This document shows positions 1 through 8,882 of a DNA stretch of 64,000 nt, one piece after another. Made by a program: the position numbers and the translations under genes. How positions within the stretch are numbered: position 1 is the first letter of the stretch; each line of letters starts with the position of its first letter. The stretch is from Actinomadura litoris. Lineage in GTDB: Bacteria > Actinomycetota > Actinomycetes > Streptosporangiales > Streptosporangiaceae. The stretch covers positions 248,001 through 312,000 of the forward strand of contig NZ_WOFH01000011.1 in the NCBI RefSeq assembly GCF_009733595.1, given 5' to 3'. The notes beneath the pieces are model-generated. The model searched no databases, was not told where the DNA came from, and saw only the letters and a list, made by a program, of their open reading frames with translations.

Positions 1-939
1 CGCGACCATCGCCCCGTTGTCGGTGCACAGCTTCGGGCGCGGCACCCGCAGCCGGACCCCGGCGGCCGCGCACCGCTCCGCCGCGAGCGCCCGCAGCCGC
101 GAGTTCGCCGCGACGCCGCCGCCGATCAGCAGGTCGTGCACGCCGTTGTCCTTGCAGACCTTGAGCGCCTTCTGGGTGAGGACGTCCACCACGGCCTCCT
201 GGAACGACGCGGCGACATCCGCGACCGGCACCGGCTCCCCGGCCCGCTCCCTGGCCTCCACCCACCGCGCGACGGCCGTCTTGAGCCCGGAGAACGAGAA
301 GTCGTAGGTGCCGTCGTTGTACTTGCCGCGCGGGAACGCGATCGCGGCGGGGTCGCCCTCGCGCGCCAGCCGGTCGATCACGGGCCCGCCGGGGAAGCCC
401 AGGTCCAGGACCCGCGCGACCTTGTCGAACGCCTCGCCCGCCGCGTCGTCCACGGTGGCGCCGAGGGAGCGGACGTCGCTCGCCACGTCCGGGACCAGCA
501 GCAGCGAGGAGTGCCCGCCCGAGACGAGCATCGCCACGCACGGCTCGGGCAGCGGCCCGTGTTCGAGCTGGTCGACGCACACGTGCGCGGCCAGGTGGTT
601 GACGCCGTAGAGCGGCTTGCCGAGCGAGAGCGCGTACGCCTTCGCGGCGGCCACCCCGACCATCAGCGCGCCCGGCAGCCCCGGGCCCGCCGTCACCGCG
701 AACGCGTCGACGTCGGCGAAGGACACGCCCGCGTCGGCCAGCGCCCGCTCCACGGTCGGAGCCATCGCCTCCAGGTGCGCGCGCGAGGCGACCTCGGGCA
801 CGACCCCGCCGAACCGCGCGTGCTGGTCGACGCTGGAGGCGATCGCGTCCGCGAGCAGCGTGTGCCCGCGCACGATGCCGACGCCGGTCTCGTCGCAGGA
901 CGTCTCGATGCCGAGCACCAGCGGCTCGTCGCGAATCAT
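1..939 (-). CDS. tsaD: TsaD, tRNA N6-threonylcarbamoyltransferase (C-terminus cut off)
   Basis: Transfers the threonylcarbamoyl group from TC-AMP to A37 of ANN-decoding tRNAs, together with TsaB and TsaE. The 313 residues present start MIRDEPLVLGIETSCDETG. The metal-binding HxxxH (HLAAH, about residues 115-119) and the late CTDNGAMVA segment are visible, so only about 30 residues are lost beyond the window edge. The ATG at 939 overlaps the rimI stop as TGATG; a GTG one codon upstream (942) is an alternative. It is the last gene in the window of a minus-strand run with rimI, tsaB and tsaE, so the whole t6A enzyme set except TsaC is here. Confidence 0.96.
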   Translation of the reverse strand, partial: MIRDEPLVLGIETSCDETGVGIVRGHTLLADAIASSVDQHARFGGVVPEVASRAHLEAMAPTVERALADAGVSFADVDAFAVTAGPGLPGALMVGVAAAKAYALSLGKPLYGVNHLAAHVCVDQLEHGPLPEPCVAMLVSGGHSSLLLVPDVASDVRSLGATVDDAAGEAFDKVARVLDLGFPGGPVIDRLAREGDPAAIAFPRGKYNDGTYDFSFSGLKTAVARWVEARERAGEPVPVADVAASFQEAVVDVLTQKALKVCKDNGVHDLLIGGGVAANSRLRALAAERCAAAGVRLRVPRPKLCTDNGAMVA

Positions 940-1427
940 CACATCTCCCGTGAGAAGCCCACGGGACGGCGATGCAGCACCCGCCGCATCACGATCGCGT
1001 CCACGTTCGCGGGCTGGTAGTAGCGTCTGCGGACACCGACCCGGCCGAACCCGAACCGCTCGTAGAGCCGCCGGGCGCCGTCGTTGTCGGCGCGCACCTC
1101 AAGGAACACCGCCTCGCTCTCGCGGCGGACGGCCTCGTCGATCAGCGCGGTCAGCAGCGCGCCGCCGATGCCGCCGCCGCGCCGGTCGGCGCGGACCCCG
1201 ATCGTCTGCACGTCGGCCTGCCCGCCCGCGACCGCGAGGCCCGCGTAGCCGACGATCTCGCCGCCGGTCTCCTCGGCGACGACGTAGTGCCTGGTCCTCG
1301 GCTGCTCGGCGAGCTCGTCCCGGAGCATGCCCTCGCTCCAGGCGTCCTCGGGGAACAGCACCGACTCCAGCGCGTGGACGGAGGGGAGGTCCGCCCCGGT
1401 CATCGGGCGCAGGACGACATCGCTCAC
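939..1427 (-). CDS. rimI: RimI, ribosomal protein S18-alanine N-acetyltransferase
   Basis: GNAT acetyltransferase of 162 residues, by family an N-alpha-acetyltransferase of ribosomal protein S18 or other N-termini. The acetyl-CoA loop is seen as IGVRADRRGGGIGGALL, followed by the typical LEVRADNDGARRLYERFGF segment. The GTG start at 1427 overlaps the tsaB stop in a GTGA; an upstream-extended frame exists but runs through tsaB and is not credible. Its position between tsaB and tsaD is the common actinobacterial order. Confidence 0.93.
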   Translation of the reverse strand: MSDVVLRPMTGADLPSVHALESVLFPEDAWSEGMLRDELAEQPRTRHYVVAEETGGEIVGYAGLAVAGGQADVQTIGVRADRRGGGIGGALLTALIDEAVRRESEAVFLEVRADNDGARRLYERFGFGRVGVRRRYYQPANVDAIVMRRVLHRRPVGFSREM

Positions 1428-2104
1428 GCCGGGGTCACCTTCTTGCGCGGCCCCGGCTCCTTCGCGTCGGGACGGCGCAGGTAGAGCGGCTCGGGCGGGA
1501 GCAGGGGGAGGCCCTTGAGCCCGGCCAGCCGCGCCACGGCCAGTTCGGCGAGCGCCGTCGCCGTCGGCAGCAGCGGCTCGTGGCCGGTGTCGCCGAACGT
1601 CTCCGGGTACAGGGCCGCGCCCTCGCCCACGACGGGCAGGCCCTCGGGCGCGCCGTCCAGGACGTCCGCCGCCGGGCCCACGGCCGGGTCGGTGGCGCGG
1701 GCGCGGCACGAGGCGTACCGGGCCCAGTAGACCTCCTTGCGGCGGGCGTCGGTGGCGACGGCGAACGGCTCGTCGCGCCCGGTGGCCGAGGCGATGACGT
1801 CCAGCGTGCAGACGCCGTGCACGGGGACGCCGAGGGCCTCCCCCATCGCTTGCGCGGTGACCAGGCCGACCCGCAGCCCGGTGTAGGGGCCGGGGCCGAC
1901 GCCGACGGCGATCGCGCTCAGATCGGCGGGCGCGGCACCCGCGTCGGCCATCACCTGCGCGATGGACGGCGTGAGCAGCTCGGTGTGCCTGCGCCGGTCG
2001 ACGGCCTCCGCGGCCCCCCTGGGCACGGCGCCCTCGCCGGGGGTCCACTCGTACAGGGCCACGGTGATCGCGGCGGTAGCGGTGTCGAAAGCCAGAACCA
2101 GCAC
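1424..2104 (-). CDS. tsaB: TsaB, t6A complex dimerisation subunit
   Basis: Inactive ASKHA-fold partner of TsaD, needed for t6A37 synthesis. The 226 residues begin MLVLAFDTATAAITVAL and contain the diagnostic GVGPGPYTGLRVGL motif around residue 68. The start is GTG at 2104. The 25-base gap to the upstream DUF3558-like gene and the GTGA overlap with rimI indicate one operon. Confidence 0.95.
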   Translation of the reverse strand: MLVLAFDTATAAITVALYEWTPGEGAVPRGAAEAVDRRRHTELLTPSIAQVMADAGAAPADLSAIAVGVGPGPYTGLRVGLVTAQAMGEALGVPVHGVCTLDVIASATGRDEPFAVATDARRKEVYWARYASCRARATDPAVGPAADVLDGAPEGLPVVGEGAALYPETFGDTGHEPLLPTATALAELAVARLAGLKGLPLLPPEPLYLRRPDAKEPGPRKKVTPA

Positions 2105-2129
2105 GAGGCCAGTTTAGGAGGACGCGAGG

Positions 2130-2927
2130 TCAGGTCAGGTTTCGCAGCACGGCCCTGACCGCCTCCACGGCCCCGTCCACGGCCGCGTCGGCGGGGAGGG
2201 GGTCGCGCTCGTCCGACCCCGCGTAGTGGACGGTGACCAGCACGTTGATGGCGCGGATGTTGGCGATGGCCTCGCCCGAACCCTGGCCCTCGTCCACGCT
2301 GTAGACGGCGTAGCCCTCGTCGCCGACATCGTTCAGACCGCGCTTCTCGGTGAGTTCCCGGCCCGCCGGAAGCCCCTTGCCCGACTCGTCGTCCTCGCGC
2401 TCGGAGGCGAAGGCGGTGCGGGCGGCGTCGGTCGGCGTCCGCTGGGCGGCGGCGGCGATCGCGCGGAGCTCGACGGTGAGCTGCCGCTTGCGGTCGCCGG
2501 TGTAGGTGCCCCAGACGCACTGGTTCTGCCGGTCGTCGGCCTGGTAGCCGTCGGCCTGGTTGCGCGCGGCGCCCGGCGCGAGCCGTCCGGCGAGGTCGTC
2601 GCCCACCAGCGTGCACGCGTCGGGGACCAGGGACCGCTCGGCCTTGATCGTCGGGGTGCCGGTCATCGGGGCGCTCTCGGTGGCGCCGTTGCCCACGGCC
2701 CGGCCGGACGCGCCGCCGTCGCCGCCGCCGAGGAGGGCGAACGCGGCGGCCGCGCACGCGACGACGCCGGTCCCGACCCCGGCGAGCATGATCGCTGCCC
2801 GGCGCCGGCGGTGCGGACGGCGCTCGCGGACGGCGCGGTGGCTGCCGCTCCGGCGGCCCTCCTGGCCGTTCCGGGGGGTGTGGGGGGTCGTCTCCCCGCC
2901 AGAGCTGTATCTGTCGCTGCCGCTCAC
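2130..2927 (-). CDS. Membrane-anchored DUF3558-like protein
   Basis: Protein of 265 residues. The first 45 residues are charged and arginine-rich, followed by one transmembrane segment (about 46-68, IMLAGVGTGVVACAAAAFAL) and an extracytoplasmic domain. The pattern DACTLVGDDLAGRLAP...QNQCVWGTY around residues 100-140 (a Cys before a short helix, a second Cys in a CxW strand) resembles the DUF3558 family of actinobacterial surface lipoproteins. Here a TM anchor replaces the lipobox. Start GTG at 2927, with a GGAG-type site about 10 bases upstream. It sits between tsaE and tsaB, an unusual place for an envelope protein. The family call is a motif-level inference; no function is assigned. Confidence 0.72.
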   Translation of the reverse strand: MSGSDRYSSGGETTPHTPRNGQEGRRSGSHRAVRERRPHRRRRAAIMLAGVGTGVVACAAAAFALLGGGDGGASGRAVGNGATESAPMTGTPTIKAERSLVPDACTLVGDDLAGRLAPGAARNQADGYQADDRQNQCVWGTYTGDRKRQLTVELRAIAAAAQRTPTDAARTAFASEREDDESGKGLPAGRELTEKRGLNDVGDEGYAVYSVDEGQGSGEAIANIRAINVLVTVHYAGSDERDPLPADAAVDGAVEAVRAVLRNLT

Positions 2928-3056
2928 CTGATCCCACTCCTGCTTGCGAAATCTGATTTGTCGCGAGGTGAGGTTCGTTCCGGCAAAGAGTACGACATGT
3001 CCCGACTGTGGAGTTCAGTCGGACTAATGGACCGTTGAAAGGATCTTCCGCGGCGT
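2928..3056. other. Gap between tsaE and the DUF3558-like gene, with a small hairpin
   Basis: 129 bases without a gene. A short inverted repeat, CGACTG/CAGTCG with a 7-base loop (3003-3021), extended by GTC/GAC on each side with one bulged base, could end tsaE transcripts. No convincing -35/-10 pair was found for the downstream gene. Confidence 0.35.
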
Positions 3057-3542
3057 TCAGCCGAGGTCGAGCTCCAGGTCGGACCAGCGATCACCGATAC
3101 CCGTGATCGTTACTTCGCGGTCCTCGGCGGGCCCGTCCGAACGAGAAATGATCACTTCCAGCCGGTCGTCGGCGAGGCCCTCGGCGAGCCCTTCCCCCCA
3201 TTCCACGATCGTCACCGATTCCTCGACGGAGGCGTCGAGATCGAGGTCGTCCAGCTCGGCGAAACCGCCCAGCCGGTAGGCGTCGACGTGGACCAGCGCC
3301 GGCCCGCCCGCGAGCGAGGGGTGCACCCGCGCGATCACGAACGTCGGCGAGGTGACCGGCCCGCGCACCTTCAGCCCCTCGCCGATCCCCTGCGTGAGCG
3401 TCGTCTTGCCCGCCCCGAGGCTGCCGGTGAGCACGAGCAGGTCCCCGGCGGCGAGCTTGCCCGCCAGCCGGACCCCGAGCTCCCGCATCTCCGCCGACGT
3501 CGGGACGGCGACAGTGATCCCCTTCACGCTCCCACCCTTCAC
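3057..3542 (-). CDS. tsaE: TsaE, t6A biosynthesis ATPase
   Basis: P-loop ATPase of 161 residues that energises the TsaBD complex in t6A37 formation. The Walker A motif GSLGAGKTT lies at residues 40-48, followed by the family segments TSPTFVIA, HVDAYRL and IVEWGEGL. The GTG start at 3542 overlaps the stop of the upstream hydrolase in a GTGA. A second in-frame GTG five codons downstream is possible. It is separated from tsaB by one gene. Confidence 0.95.
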   Translation of the reverse strand: MKGGSVKGITVAVPTSAEMRELGVRLAGKLAAGDLLVLTGSLGAGKTTLTQGIGEGLKVRGPVTSPTFVIARVHPSLAGGPALVHVDAYRLGGFAELDDLDLDASVEESVTIVEWGEGLAEGLADDRLEVIISRSDGPAEDREVTITGIGDRWSDLELDLG

Positions 3543-4636
3543 GCGGTGCGCTCCTCGTTGCGGCCGGATTCATCGTGGCCGGGTTGTTCGCGGCCCGGAC
3601 GGGCGCGGGCGATCAGGCGGCGCAGGCCGCCGGTGACCACGCCCGGGTACTCCAGCGGCAGGACGTGGCCCGCCTCGTCCACCTCCACCAGTTCCGCGTC
3701 CGGGAGCGCCTCGGCGATGCGGCGGCCGTGCGCGGCGGGGGTCAGCCGGTCCTTGCCGCCCGCGAGCACGAGGACGGGCACCCGGCCCATCGCCTCCAGC
3801 GCGGCGGCCTTGTCGTGCCCGGCCAGCGCCGGGTAGAACTCGGCGATCACGTCGATCGGGGTGGCCCTGATCAGCTGCTCCAGGAAGTCGACGACCGTGG
3901 GGCTGACCTGCTTGTCGGCGAAGGCCATCTTGCGGGTGACGACGAACGCCAGGTCGGCGCTCAGCCCGCGCGCCCGGTCGACCAGGTCGGCGCGGCGGCC
4001 GAGGCCGCGCAGCGCCCGGGGCGCCAGCGGGCGGACGAGCTTGGCCAGCACCAGCGGCAGCCCGAGCGTCAGCTCCGCGAGGTCCCCGCACGAGGTGTTG
4101 ACCAGCGCCGCCCCGACCACCCGGTCGCCGAACAGCTCGGGGTGCCGGTCGGCCAGCGCCATGATCGACATACCGCCCATCGAGTGCCCGACGAGCACGA
4201 CCGGCCCCTCGGGGGCGGCCGCGGTGAGCACCGCGTACAGGTCCTCGCCGGTCTGCTCGATGGTCGCGCGCAGCGGGTCGCTGCGGCCGCTGCGGCCGTG
4301 GCTGCGCTGGTCCCAGAAGACCATCCGGAGGCCGCGCAGGTCGCGGCGCTGGTAGTGCCACGCGTCCTGGTTGAGCGTGTAGCCGTGGCAGAAGACGACG
4401 GTCAGGTCGGCGGCGGCGCCGTCGATCTCGACGTGCAGTGGCAGGTCGTCGTCCGCGAGGACGGTCAGCTCCTCGCCGCGCAGCGTGCCGAAGGGCTCGT
4501 CGGCGTCGGGGTCGGGGCGCAGCCGTACCCGGCCGACGGCGAGGCGGCGCAGGCCGACGGCCGCGCCCACCCCGGCCGCGCCGACGCCCGCGACGGCACC
4601 GGCGATGCCGATCCTGCGCCTGTTCCTGCTGTCCAT
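3539..4636 (-). CDS. Alpha/beta-fold hydrolase
   Basis: Serine hydrolase of 365 residues, substrate unknown. The N-terminus has a hydrophobic, Gly/Ala-rich segment (about 8-30) after three arginines, so it is probably membrane-anchored or exported. The oxyanion region CHGYTLN (83-89), nucleophile elbow GHSMGG with Ser152, acid in GGKDRLTP and the histidine of DEAGHVLPLEYP complete the triad. The ATG at 4636 follows the alr stop by 11 bases, and the stop overlaps tsaE. The order alr-hydrolase-tsaE is conserved in many actinomycetes, but no link to t6A or alanine metabolism is visible in the sequence. Confidence 0.9.
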   Translation of the reverse strand: MDSRNRRRIGIAGAVAGVGAAGVGAAVGLRRLAVGRVRLRPDPDADEPFGTLRGEELTVLADDDLPLHVEIDGAAADLTVVFCHGYTLNQDAWHYQRRDLRGLRMVFWDQRSHGRSGRSDPLRATIEQTGEDLYAVLTAAAPEGPVVLVGHSMGGMSIMALADRHPELFGDRVVGAALVNTSCGDLAELTLGLPLVLAKLVRPLAPRALRGLGRRADLVDRARGLSADLAFVVTRKMAFADKQVSPTVVDFLEQLIRATPIDVIAEFYPALAGHDKAAALEAMGRVPVLVLAGGKDRLTPAAHGRRIAEALPDAELVEVDEAGHVLPLEYPGVVTGGLRRLIARARPGREQPGHDESGRNEERTA

Positions 4637-4647
4637 GCGCGCGTCCC

Positions 4648-5772
4648 CTACACCGCCCGGCCGGAGTACGCCCTCGGCACCCGGATCCCGATGCGGGTGA
4701 CGATCTCATACGAGATCGTTCCAAGGGCGTCCGCCCAGTCCTGCGCGGTGGGCTCGCCCTGGTCACCGGGGCCGAAGAGGACGATCTCGTCGCCGGGGGC
4801 CATGTCGTCGTCCCCGAGGTCGATGACGAACTGGTCCATGCAGACGCGCCCGGCGATCGTGCGCCGCCGCCCCGCCGCGAGCACCTCCAGGAGGTTCGAG
4901 CCGTGCCTCGGGATACCGTCCCCGTACCCGGCCGGGACGAGCGCGAGCGTCGTCTCGCGCTCGGTGGTGTAGGTGAGGCCGTAGGACACGCCGCTGCCCG
5001 CCGCGACCCGCTTGACCAGCGCCGCGCTGGCGGCGAGCGTCATCGCGGGGCGCAGCCCGAACGTCCCGACCGACGGCATCGGCGTCAGCCCGTAGGCCGC
5101 GATCCCGGGCCGGACGATGTCGAACCGCGACTCCGGCAGCGTCAGCGTCGCCGCCGAGTTCGCGATGTGCCGCACCTCGAACCGCGCGCCGACCCGCTCG
5201 GCGTGCCGGGTCATCGCGCCGAAGGCGTCGAGCTGCGCCGCGATCGAGGGGTGGCCGAGCTCGTCCGCGCAGGCGAAGTGGGACATGATCCCGACGACCC
5301 GCAGGTGCCCGGACGCCTCGGCCTTCAGCGCCGCGTCCACCAGCGCGGGCCAGTCGCGCTCCCCGGCGCCGCCCCGGCTCATGCCGGTGTCGGCCTTGAG
5401 GTGGATCCGCGCCGGACGCCCGGCCCGCTCGGCCGCCCCGGCGACCTCCTCCACCATCCACACCGCACCGACGGCCAGGTCGACGTCGCGCGCCACGGCC
5501 TCCTCGTACGGCTCGCCGGGGACGCCCAGGCACACCAGGGTCCGGACGTCGACCCCGGCCTCGCGCAGCCGCAGCGCCTCGGCGAGCTTGGCCACGCCGA
5601 GCCAGGTAGCGCCGCCCGCGACGGCGGCGCGGCCGGCCTCGACCAGCCCGTGCCCGTAGGCCTCGGCCTTGACCATGGCCATGACCTCGGCGTCTCCCGC
5701 GCGCTCGCGCAGCAGACCGATGTTGTCGCCGATCGCGTCGAGATCGACGCGAGCCTCCGCTGAAACCCTCAT
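4648..5772 (-). CDS. alr: Alanine racemase
   Basis: PLP enzyme that makes D-alanine for peptidoglycan. From the ATG at 5772 it has 374 residues. PLP lysine K35 lies in VMAMVKAEAYGHG, the substrate-side tyrosine in SYGLTYTTERET, and the C-terminal barrel contains GRVCMDQFVIDLG. A start seven codons upstream (ATG 5793) is open, but 5772 has a GGTGG just upstream and fits the family N-terminus MRVSAEARVDLDAI. It lies 161 bases downstream of nnr and immediately upstream of the hydrolase gene. Confidence 0.95.
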   Translation of the reverse strand: MRVSAEARVDLDAIGDNIGLLRERAGDAEVMAMVKAEAYGHGLVEAGRAAVAGGATWLGVAKLAEALRLREAGVDVRTLVCLGVPGEPYEEAVARDVDLAVGAVWMVEEVAGAAERAGRPARIHLKADTGMSRGGAGERDWPALVDAALKAEASGHLRVVGIMSHFACADELGHPSIAAQLDAFGAMTRHAERVGARFEVRHIANSAATLTLPESRFDIVRPGIAAYGLTPMPSVGTFGLRPAMTLAASAALVKRVAAGSGVSYGLTYTTERETTLALVPAGYGDGIPRHGSNLLEVLAAGRRRTIAGRVCMDQFVIDLGDDDMAPGDEIVLFGPGDQGEPTAQDWADALGTISYEIVTRIGIRVPRAYSGRAV

Positions 5773-5933
5773 GGCCACCCAGTGTGCCGTCATCTGTGCC
5801 GTGCCCGGGGCATACCGCCCCAGCTCACGCCCCCGACCGCGCCCTCCGCGGGCACCCAGGGTGCCCTCTACCCGCTTTGACGTCCATGTCCCCACCGTTG
5901 TTCGGGCCCCATCCGCCCCAGCTCGCACCGGCC

Positions 5934-7439
5934 TCAGCCCGCACCGGCCCCGGCGACGCTCCGGAACGCCTCGGGAAGCGCGGCGACCACGTCGGCGGCC
6001 GTGATCGGGGCCTCGCCGTGCCAGGGCTCGCCGTCCACGTAGGGCCCGGCGGAGGCCAGGCGGGCGGCGAGGCCGTGCAGGTAGGCCCCGGCGGCCGCCG
6101 CGTCCAGCGCGGGCATGCCGCCCGCGAGCAGGGCGCCGATCAGGCCGGACAGGACGTCGCCGGTACCCGCCGCCGCCAGCCGGGGCGTCCCGGTCGGGTT
6201 GACGCGGACGGGCCGGTCCTGCTCGGCGACCAGCGTCGTCGAGCCCTTGAGCAGGACGGTCGCGGGCAGCTCGGCGGCGGCGCCGCGCACGTGCTCCAGC
6301 CGGGACGCCTCGATCGCCTCGCGGCTGGCGCCGACCAGGCGCGACAGCTCGCCCGCGTGCGGGGTGAGCACGGTCGGCGCGGCGCGCCGCAGCAGGTCGC
6401 GGCGCCGGGCGAGGACCGTGAGCCCGTCGGCGTCCACGAGGACGGGCAGCTCGGTGCCGAGCACGGCCTCCAGCAGCGACTCGGCGGCCTGGGCGGTGCC
6501 GAGCCCGGGGCCGATCACCCAGGACTGGACGCGGCCGACCTTCGCCAGCGCCGCGCCGTCGCCGGGTTCGATCACGGTCGTGACGGCCTCGGGCCAGTTC
6601 CGCCGGACCAGCTCGACCGGGTGACGCACCGAGGCGAAGCGGACCATGCCCGCCCCGCCGCGCAGCGCGCCGCCGGCGCACAGGACGGCCGCGCCGGTGA
6701 ACTCCTCGCCGCCCGCGAGGATGCCGACGACGCCGCGCCGGTACTTGTCGGACTCGGGGCCCGGCTCCGGCGGGCGGACGTCGGCGGCGCGCGGGGCCAC
6801 CACGTCCGGGTCGGGAAGCTCGGGCCCGAGCCCGATGTCGACCAGCTCCACGACGCCGCAGTAGGACGCGCCGGGGTCGATGAGCAGCCCGGGTTTGTGG
6901 GTGCCGAACGTGACCGTGACGTCGGCCTGGACGGCGGCGCCCGCGACCCGTCCGGTGCCCGCGTCCACGCCGCTCGGCACGTCGCAGGCGACGACCGTCC
7001 CGAGCGCCCGGGACGCCCGCGCCGCCAGCGTCGCGTGGGGCTCGCGCAGGCCGCCGAACCCGCCGATCCCGGTGAGCCCGTCGATGATCAGATCGGCGGC
7101 GGCGATCGCGTCCGCGCCCTCGTCCCCGTCGTCGCGCAGCCGCCCGCCCGCGCCCAGCAGCGCCGCCAGGCCGCCCGCGTGGATCCTGGCCCCGGCCCGG
7201 ACGGCCTCGACCCGCGCGCCCCGGCGGGCCAGCCTGGCGCCCGCGTACAGGGCGTCGCCGCCGTTGTCGCCGCCGCCGACCAGCAGCACGACGCGCGCGC
7301 CGTAGACGGCGGGCAGAAGCCCGGCGCAGACCGACGCCAGCCCGGCGGCGGCGCGCTGCATCAGCGCGCCCTCCGGAAGGCGGGCCATGAGCGCCTGCTC
7401 CGCCGCCCGCACCTTGCCGACCTCGTGCGCGTACCTCAT
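5934..7439 (-). CDS. nnr: Bifunctional NAD(P)H-hydrate epimerase/dehydratase
   Basis: Repairs damaged NAD(P)HX. The N-terminal YjeF_N epimerase domain (about 1-210) shows GGGDNGGDALYAG at 55-67. The C-terminal ADP-dependent dehydratase (about 225-495) shows GPGLGT, LTPHAGELSRL, LLKGSTTLV and the phosphate loop GTGDVLSGLIGALLAGG. At 501 residues it is normal for the fused form. ATG 7439 has an AGAGGAG site about 7 bases upstream. Confidence 0.96.
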   Translation of the reverse strand: MRYAHEVGKVRAAEQALMARLPEGALMQRAAAGLASVCAGLLPAVYGARVVLLVGGGDNGGDALYAGARLARRGARVEAVRAGARIHAGGLAALLGAGGRLRDDGDEGADAIAAADLIIDGLTGIGGFGGLREPHATLAARASRALGTVVACDVPSGVDAGTGRVAGAAVQADVTVTFGTHKPGLLIDPGASYCGVVELVDIGLGPELPDPDVVAPRAADVRPPEPGPESDKYRRGVVGILAGGEEFTGAAVLCAGGALRGGAGMVRFASVRHPVELVRRNWPEAVTTVIEPGDGAALAKVGRVQSWVIGPGLGTAQAAESLLEAVLGTELPVLVDADGLTVLARRRDLLRRAAPTVLTPHAGELSRLVGASREAIEASRLEHVRGAAAELPATVLLKGSTTLVAEQDRPVRVNPTGTPRLAAAGTGDVLSGLIGALLAGGMPALDAAAAGAYLHGLAARLASAGPYVDGEPWHGEAPITAADVVAALPEAFRSVAGAGAG

Positions 7440-7585
7440 CGCCGGCTCCTCTGGCCTCGACTCCGCCCGCCCCTCGCCACCTCCGGGCGATCACATACTT
7501 AGAGTGCCACGGGGACGCGCTCCGCAACCGTGTGAAATATGCGCTGCAAGTTACGACGTCATGTGCGCAAAATAATCTCCCGCCG

Positions 7586-7591
7586 TAGAAT
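7586..7591 (+). promoter_or_regulatory. -10-like box before the XRE regulator gene
   Basis: TAGAAT lies in a locally AT-rich stretch (about 7530-7600) of the nnr/XRE divergent gap and is a good match to the actinobacterial TANNNT -10. No clear TTGACA-like -35 is found 16-18 bases upstream, so this is tentative. The 5' leader would be about 90 bases. Confidence 0.3.
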
Positions 7592-7685
7592 CATGGTCCA
7601 TCGGTCCGATGTGTTCGCACTGCCGTGCCCCCGTGCGGCAGAATGCGGCCTGAACAGTCCGTCCAGGACTGGAGAGGCTCCGGCA

Positions 7686-8546
7686 ATGAGCACTTCCCGA
7701 GGTCCCTCCGTCCGGCAACGTCGGCTCGCCGCCGAACTCCGCAGGCTGCGCGAACGCAGAAGCCTCACCGGGGACGAGGTGGCCGAGCGGCTCACCTGGT
7801 CGACCGCCAAGGTGAGCCGGATCGAGAACGCGCGGACCGGCGCGAAGATCAGTGACGTGCACCGCCTGCTCGACCTCTATGAGATCGACGGCTCGCGCAG
7901 GGCCGACCTCATCTCCCTCGCGCACGCCGCCGCCGAGCGGGACTGGTGGGAGGACTACCGCGACCTGCCGAGCCCGCTCGCGGACTTCATCGCGCTGGAG
8001 GCGGAGGCCACGGCCGTCCGGGAGTGGGGAAGCACCGTCTTCCCGGGGCTGCTGCAGACCGAGGCCTACGCCCGGCACGTGATCGGCGGGTGGAGCGCCC
8101 TCGCCACGCTGCCGCCCCAGGAGCTGGAGCGTCGGGTCGAGGTGCGGATGCGGCGCCAGGAACTCCTGCGCCGCGACCGCCCGCTGGAGCTCGCGGTGGT
8201 CATGGACGAGGCCGTTCTCTGCCGCCGGATCGGCGACCGGAAGGTCATGCGCGAGCAGCTTGAGCATCTTCTCCGGATGAGTGGGCTTCCGAACGTGACC
8301 GTGCAGATACTGCCACTCGACATCGCGCACTCGGTGTTGGCGGAAACGTTTATCCTGCTGGAATTCTCGCCGGTGCATGACATCACCTTTCCTGATATCG
8401 TGCACACCGAATCTCTGACAATCAGCCACTTTGCGGATGAGACCGTTACGTATATGTACAGGCTCGCCTATATGAATCTCGCTGGTCAGGCATGGGACGC
8501 CGCCGAGTCGAGGCGGCGCATCATCGAGGCCAGGGATGCCTGGTGA
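7686..8546 (+). CDS. XRE-family regulator with DUF5753 domain
   Basis: DNA-binding regulator of 286 residues. An N-terminal Cro/C1 helix-turn-helix (about 10-65, LRRLRERRSLTGDEVAERL...STAKVSRIENARTG) is followed by a DUF5753 sensor-like domain (about 85-275, with EWGSTVFPGLLQTEAYARHV). ATG 7686 has GGAGAGG about 8 bases upstream. It is followed by two DUF397 genes, the arrangement of the WhiJ/AbaA-like regulatory cassettes of Streptomyces and relatives. The last ~45 codons use many A/T-ending codons (8340-8480), unlike the rest of the window. Confidence 0.93.
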   Translation: MSTSRGPSVRQRRLAAELRRLRERRSLTGDEVAERLTWSTAKVSRIENARTGAKISDVHRLLDLYEIDGSRRADLISLAHAAAERDWWEDYRDLPSPLADFIALEAEATAVREWGSTVFPGLLQTEAYARHVIGGWSALATLPPQELERRVEVRMRRQELLRRDRPLELAVVMDEAVLCRRIGDRKVMREQLEHLLRMSGLPNVTVQILPLDIAHSVLAETFILLEFSPVHDITFPDIVHTESLTISHFADETVTYMYRLAYMNLAGQAWDAAESRRRIIEARDAW

Positions 8547-8585
8547 CGGGCCGCGGAGTGGCCTTCACCATGTGAAAGGCACCTA

Positions 8586-8804
8586 GTGTCCCCTTTCGCC
8601 ACTCCTGCTCCGCATTGGCGGAGAAGCGCCCACTGCGGGGCGAGCAACACGTGCGTCGAAGTGGCCGCACTGGCCGGTCCGTCCCTTTTCGTCGGGGCAC
8701 GGGACGCGAAGCACGGAACGCAGAGCCCGGTTCTGTCATTCTCCCGGGGAGAGTGGCGGGACTTCGTCGGACGAGCCAAGAAGGGCGAATTCGACCTGGG
8801 CTGA
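8586..8804 (+). CDS. DUF397 protein (first copy)
   Basis: Small protein of 72 residues with the DUF397 signature: WRRSAHCGASNTCVEVA near the start and a closing LSFSRGEWRDFVGRAKKGEFD. GTG 8586 has an AAAGG site. It lies 39 bases after the XRE gene and is presumably co-transcribed. DUF397 proteins are thought to partner the adjacent XRE regulator; the biochemical role is not settled. Confidence 0.88.
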   Translation: MSPFATPAPHWRRSAHCGASNTCVEVAALAGPSLFVGARDAKHGTQSPVLSFSRGEWRDFVGRAKKGEFDLG

Positions 8805-8840
8805 CGGCGCGCTGACGGCACGCCGATGGCATGAGAGGGC

Positions 8841-8874
8841 GGGCCCCGCGTCCCCGAGGGACGAGGCGGGGCCC
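8841..8874 (+). terminator. GC-rich hairpin after first DUF397 gene
   Basis: GGGCCCCGC pairs with GCGGGGCCC, continued by GTCCC/GGGAC with a 3-base bulge. No T-tract follows. It is the first of two stacked hairpins between the two DUF397 genes. Confidence 0.5.
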
Positions 8875-8882
8875 GTGCCGAA

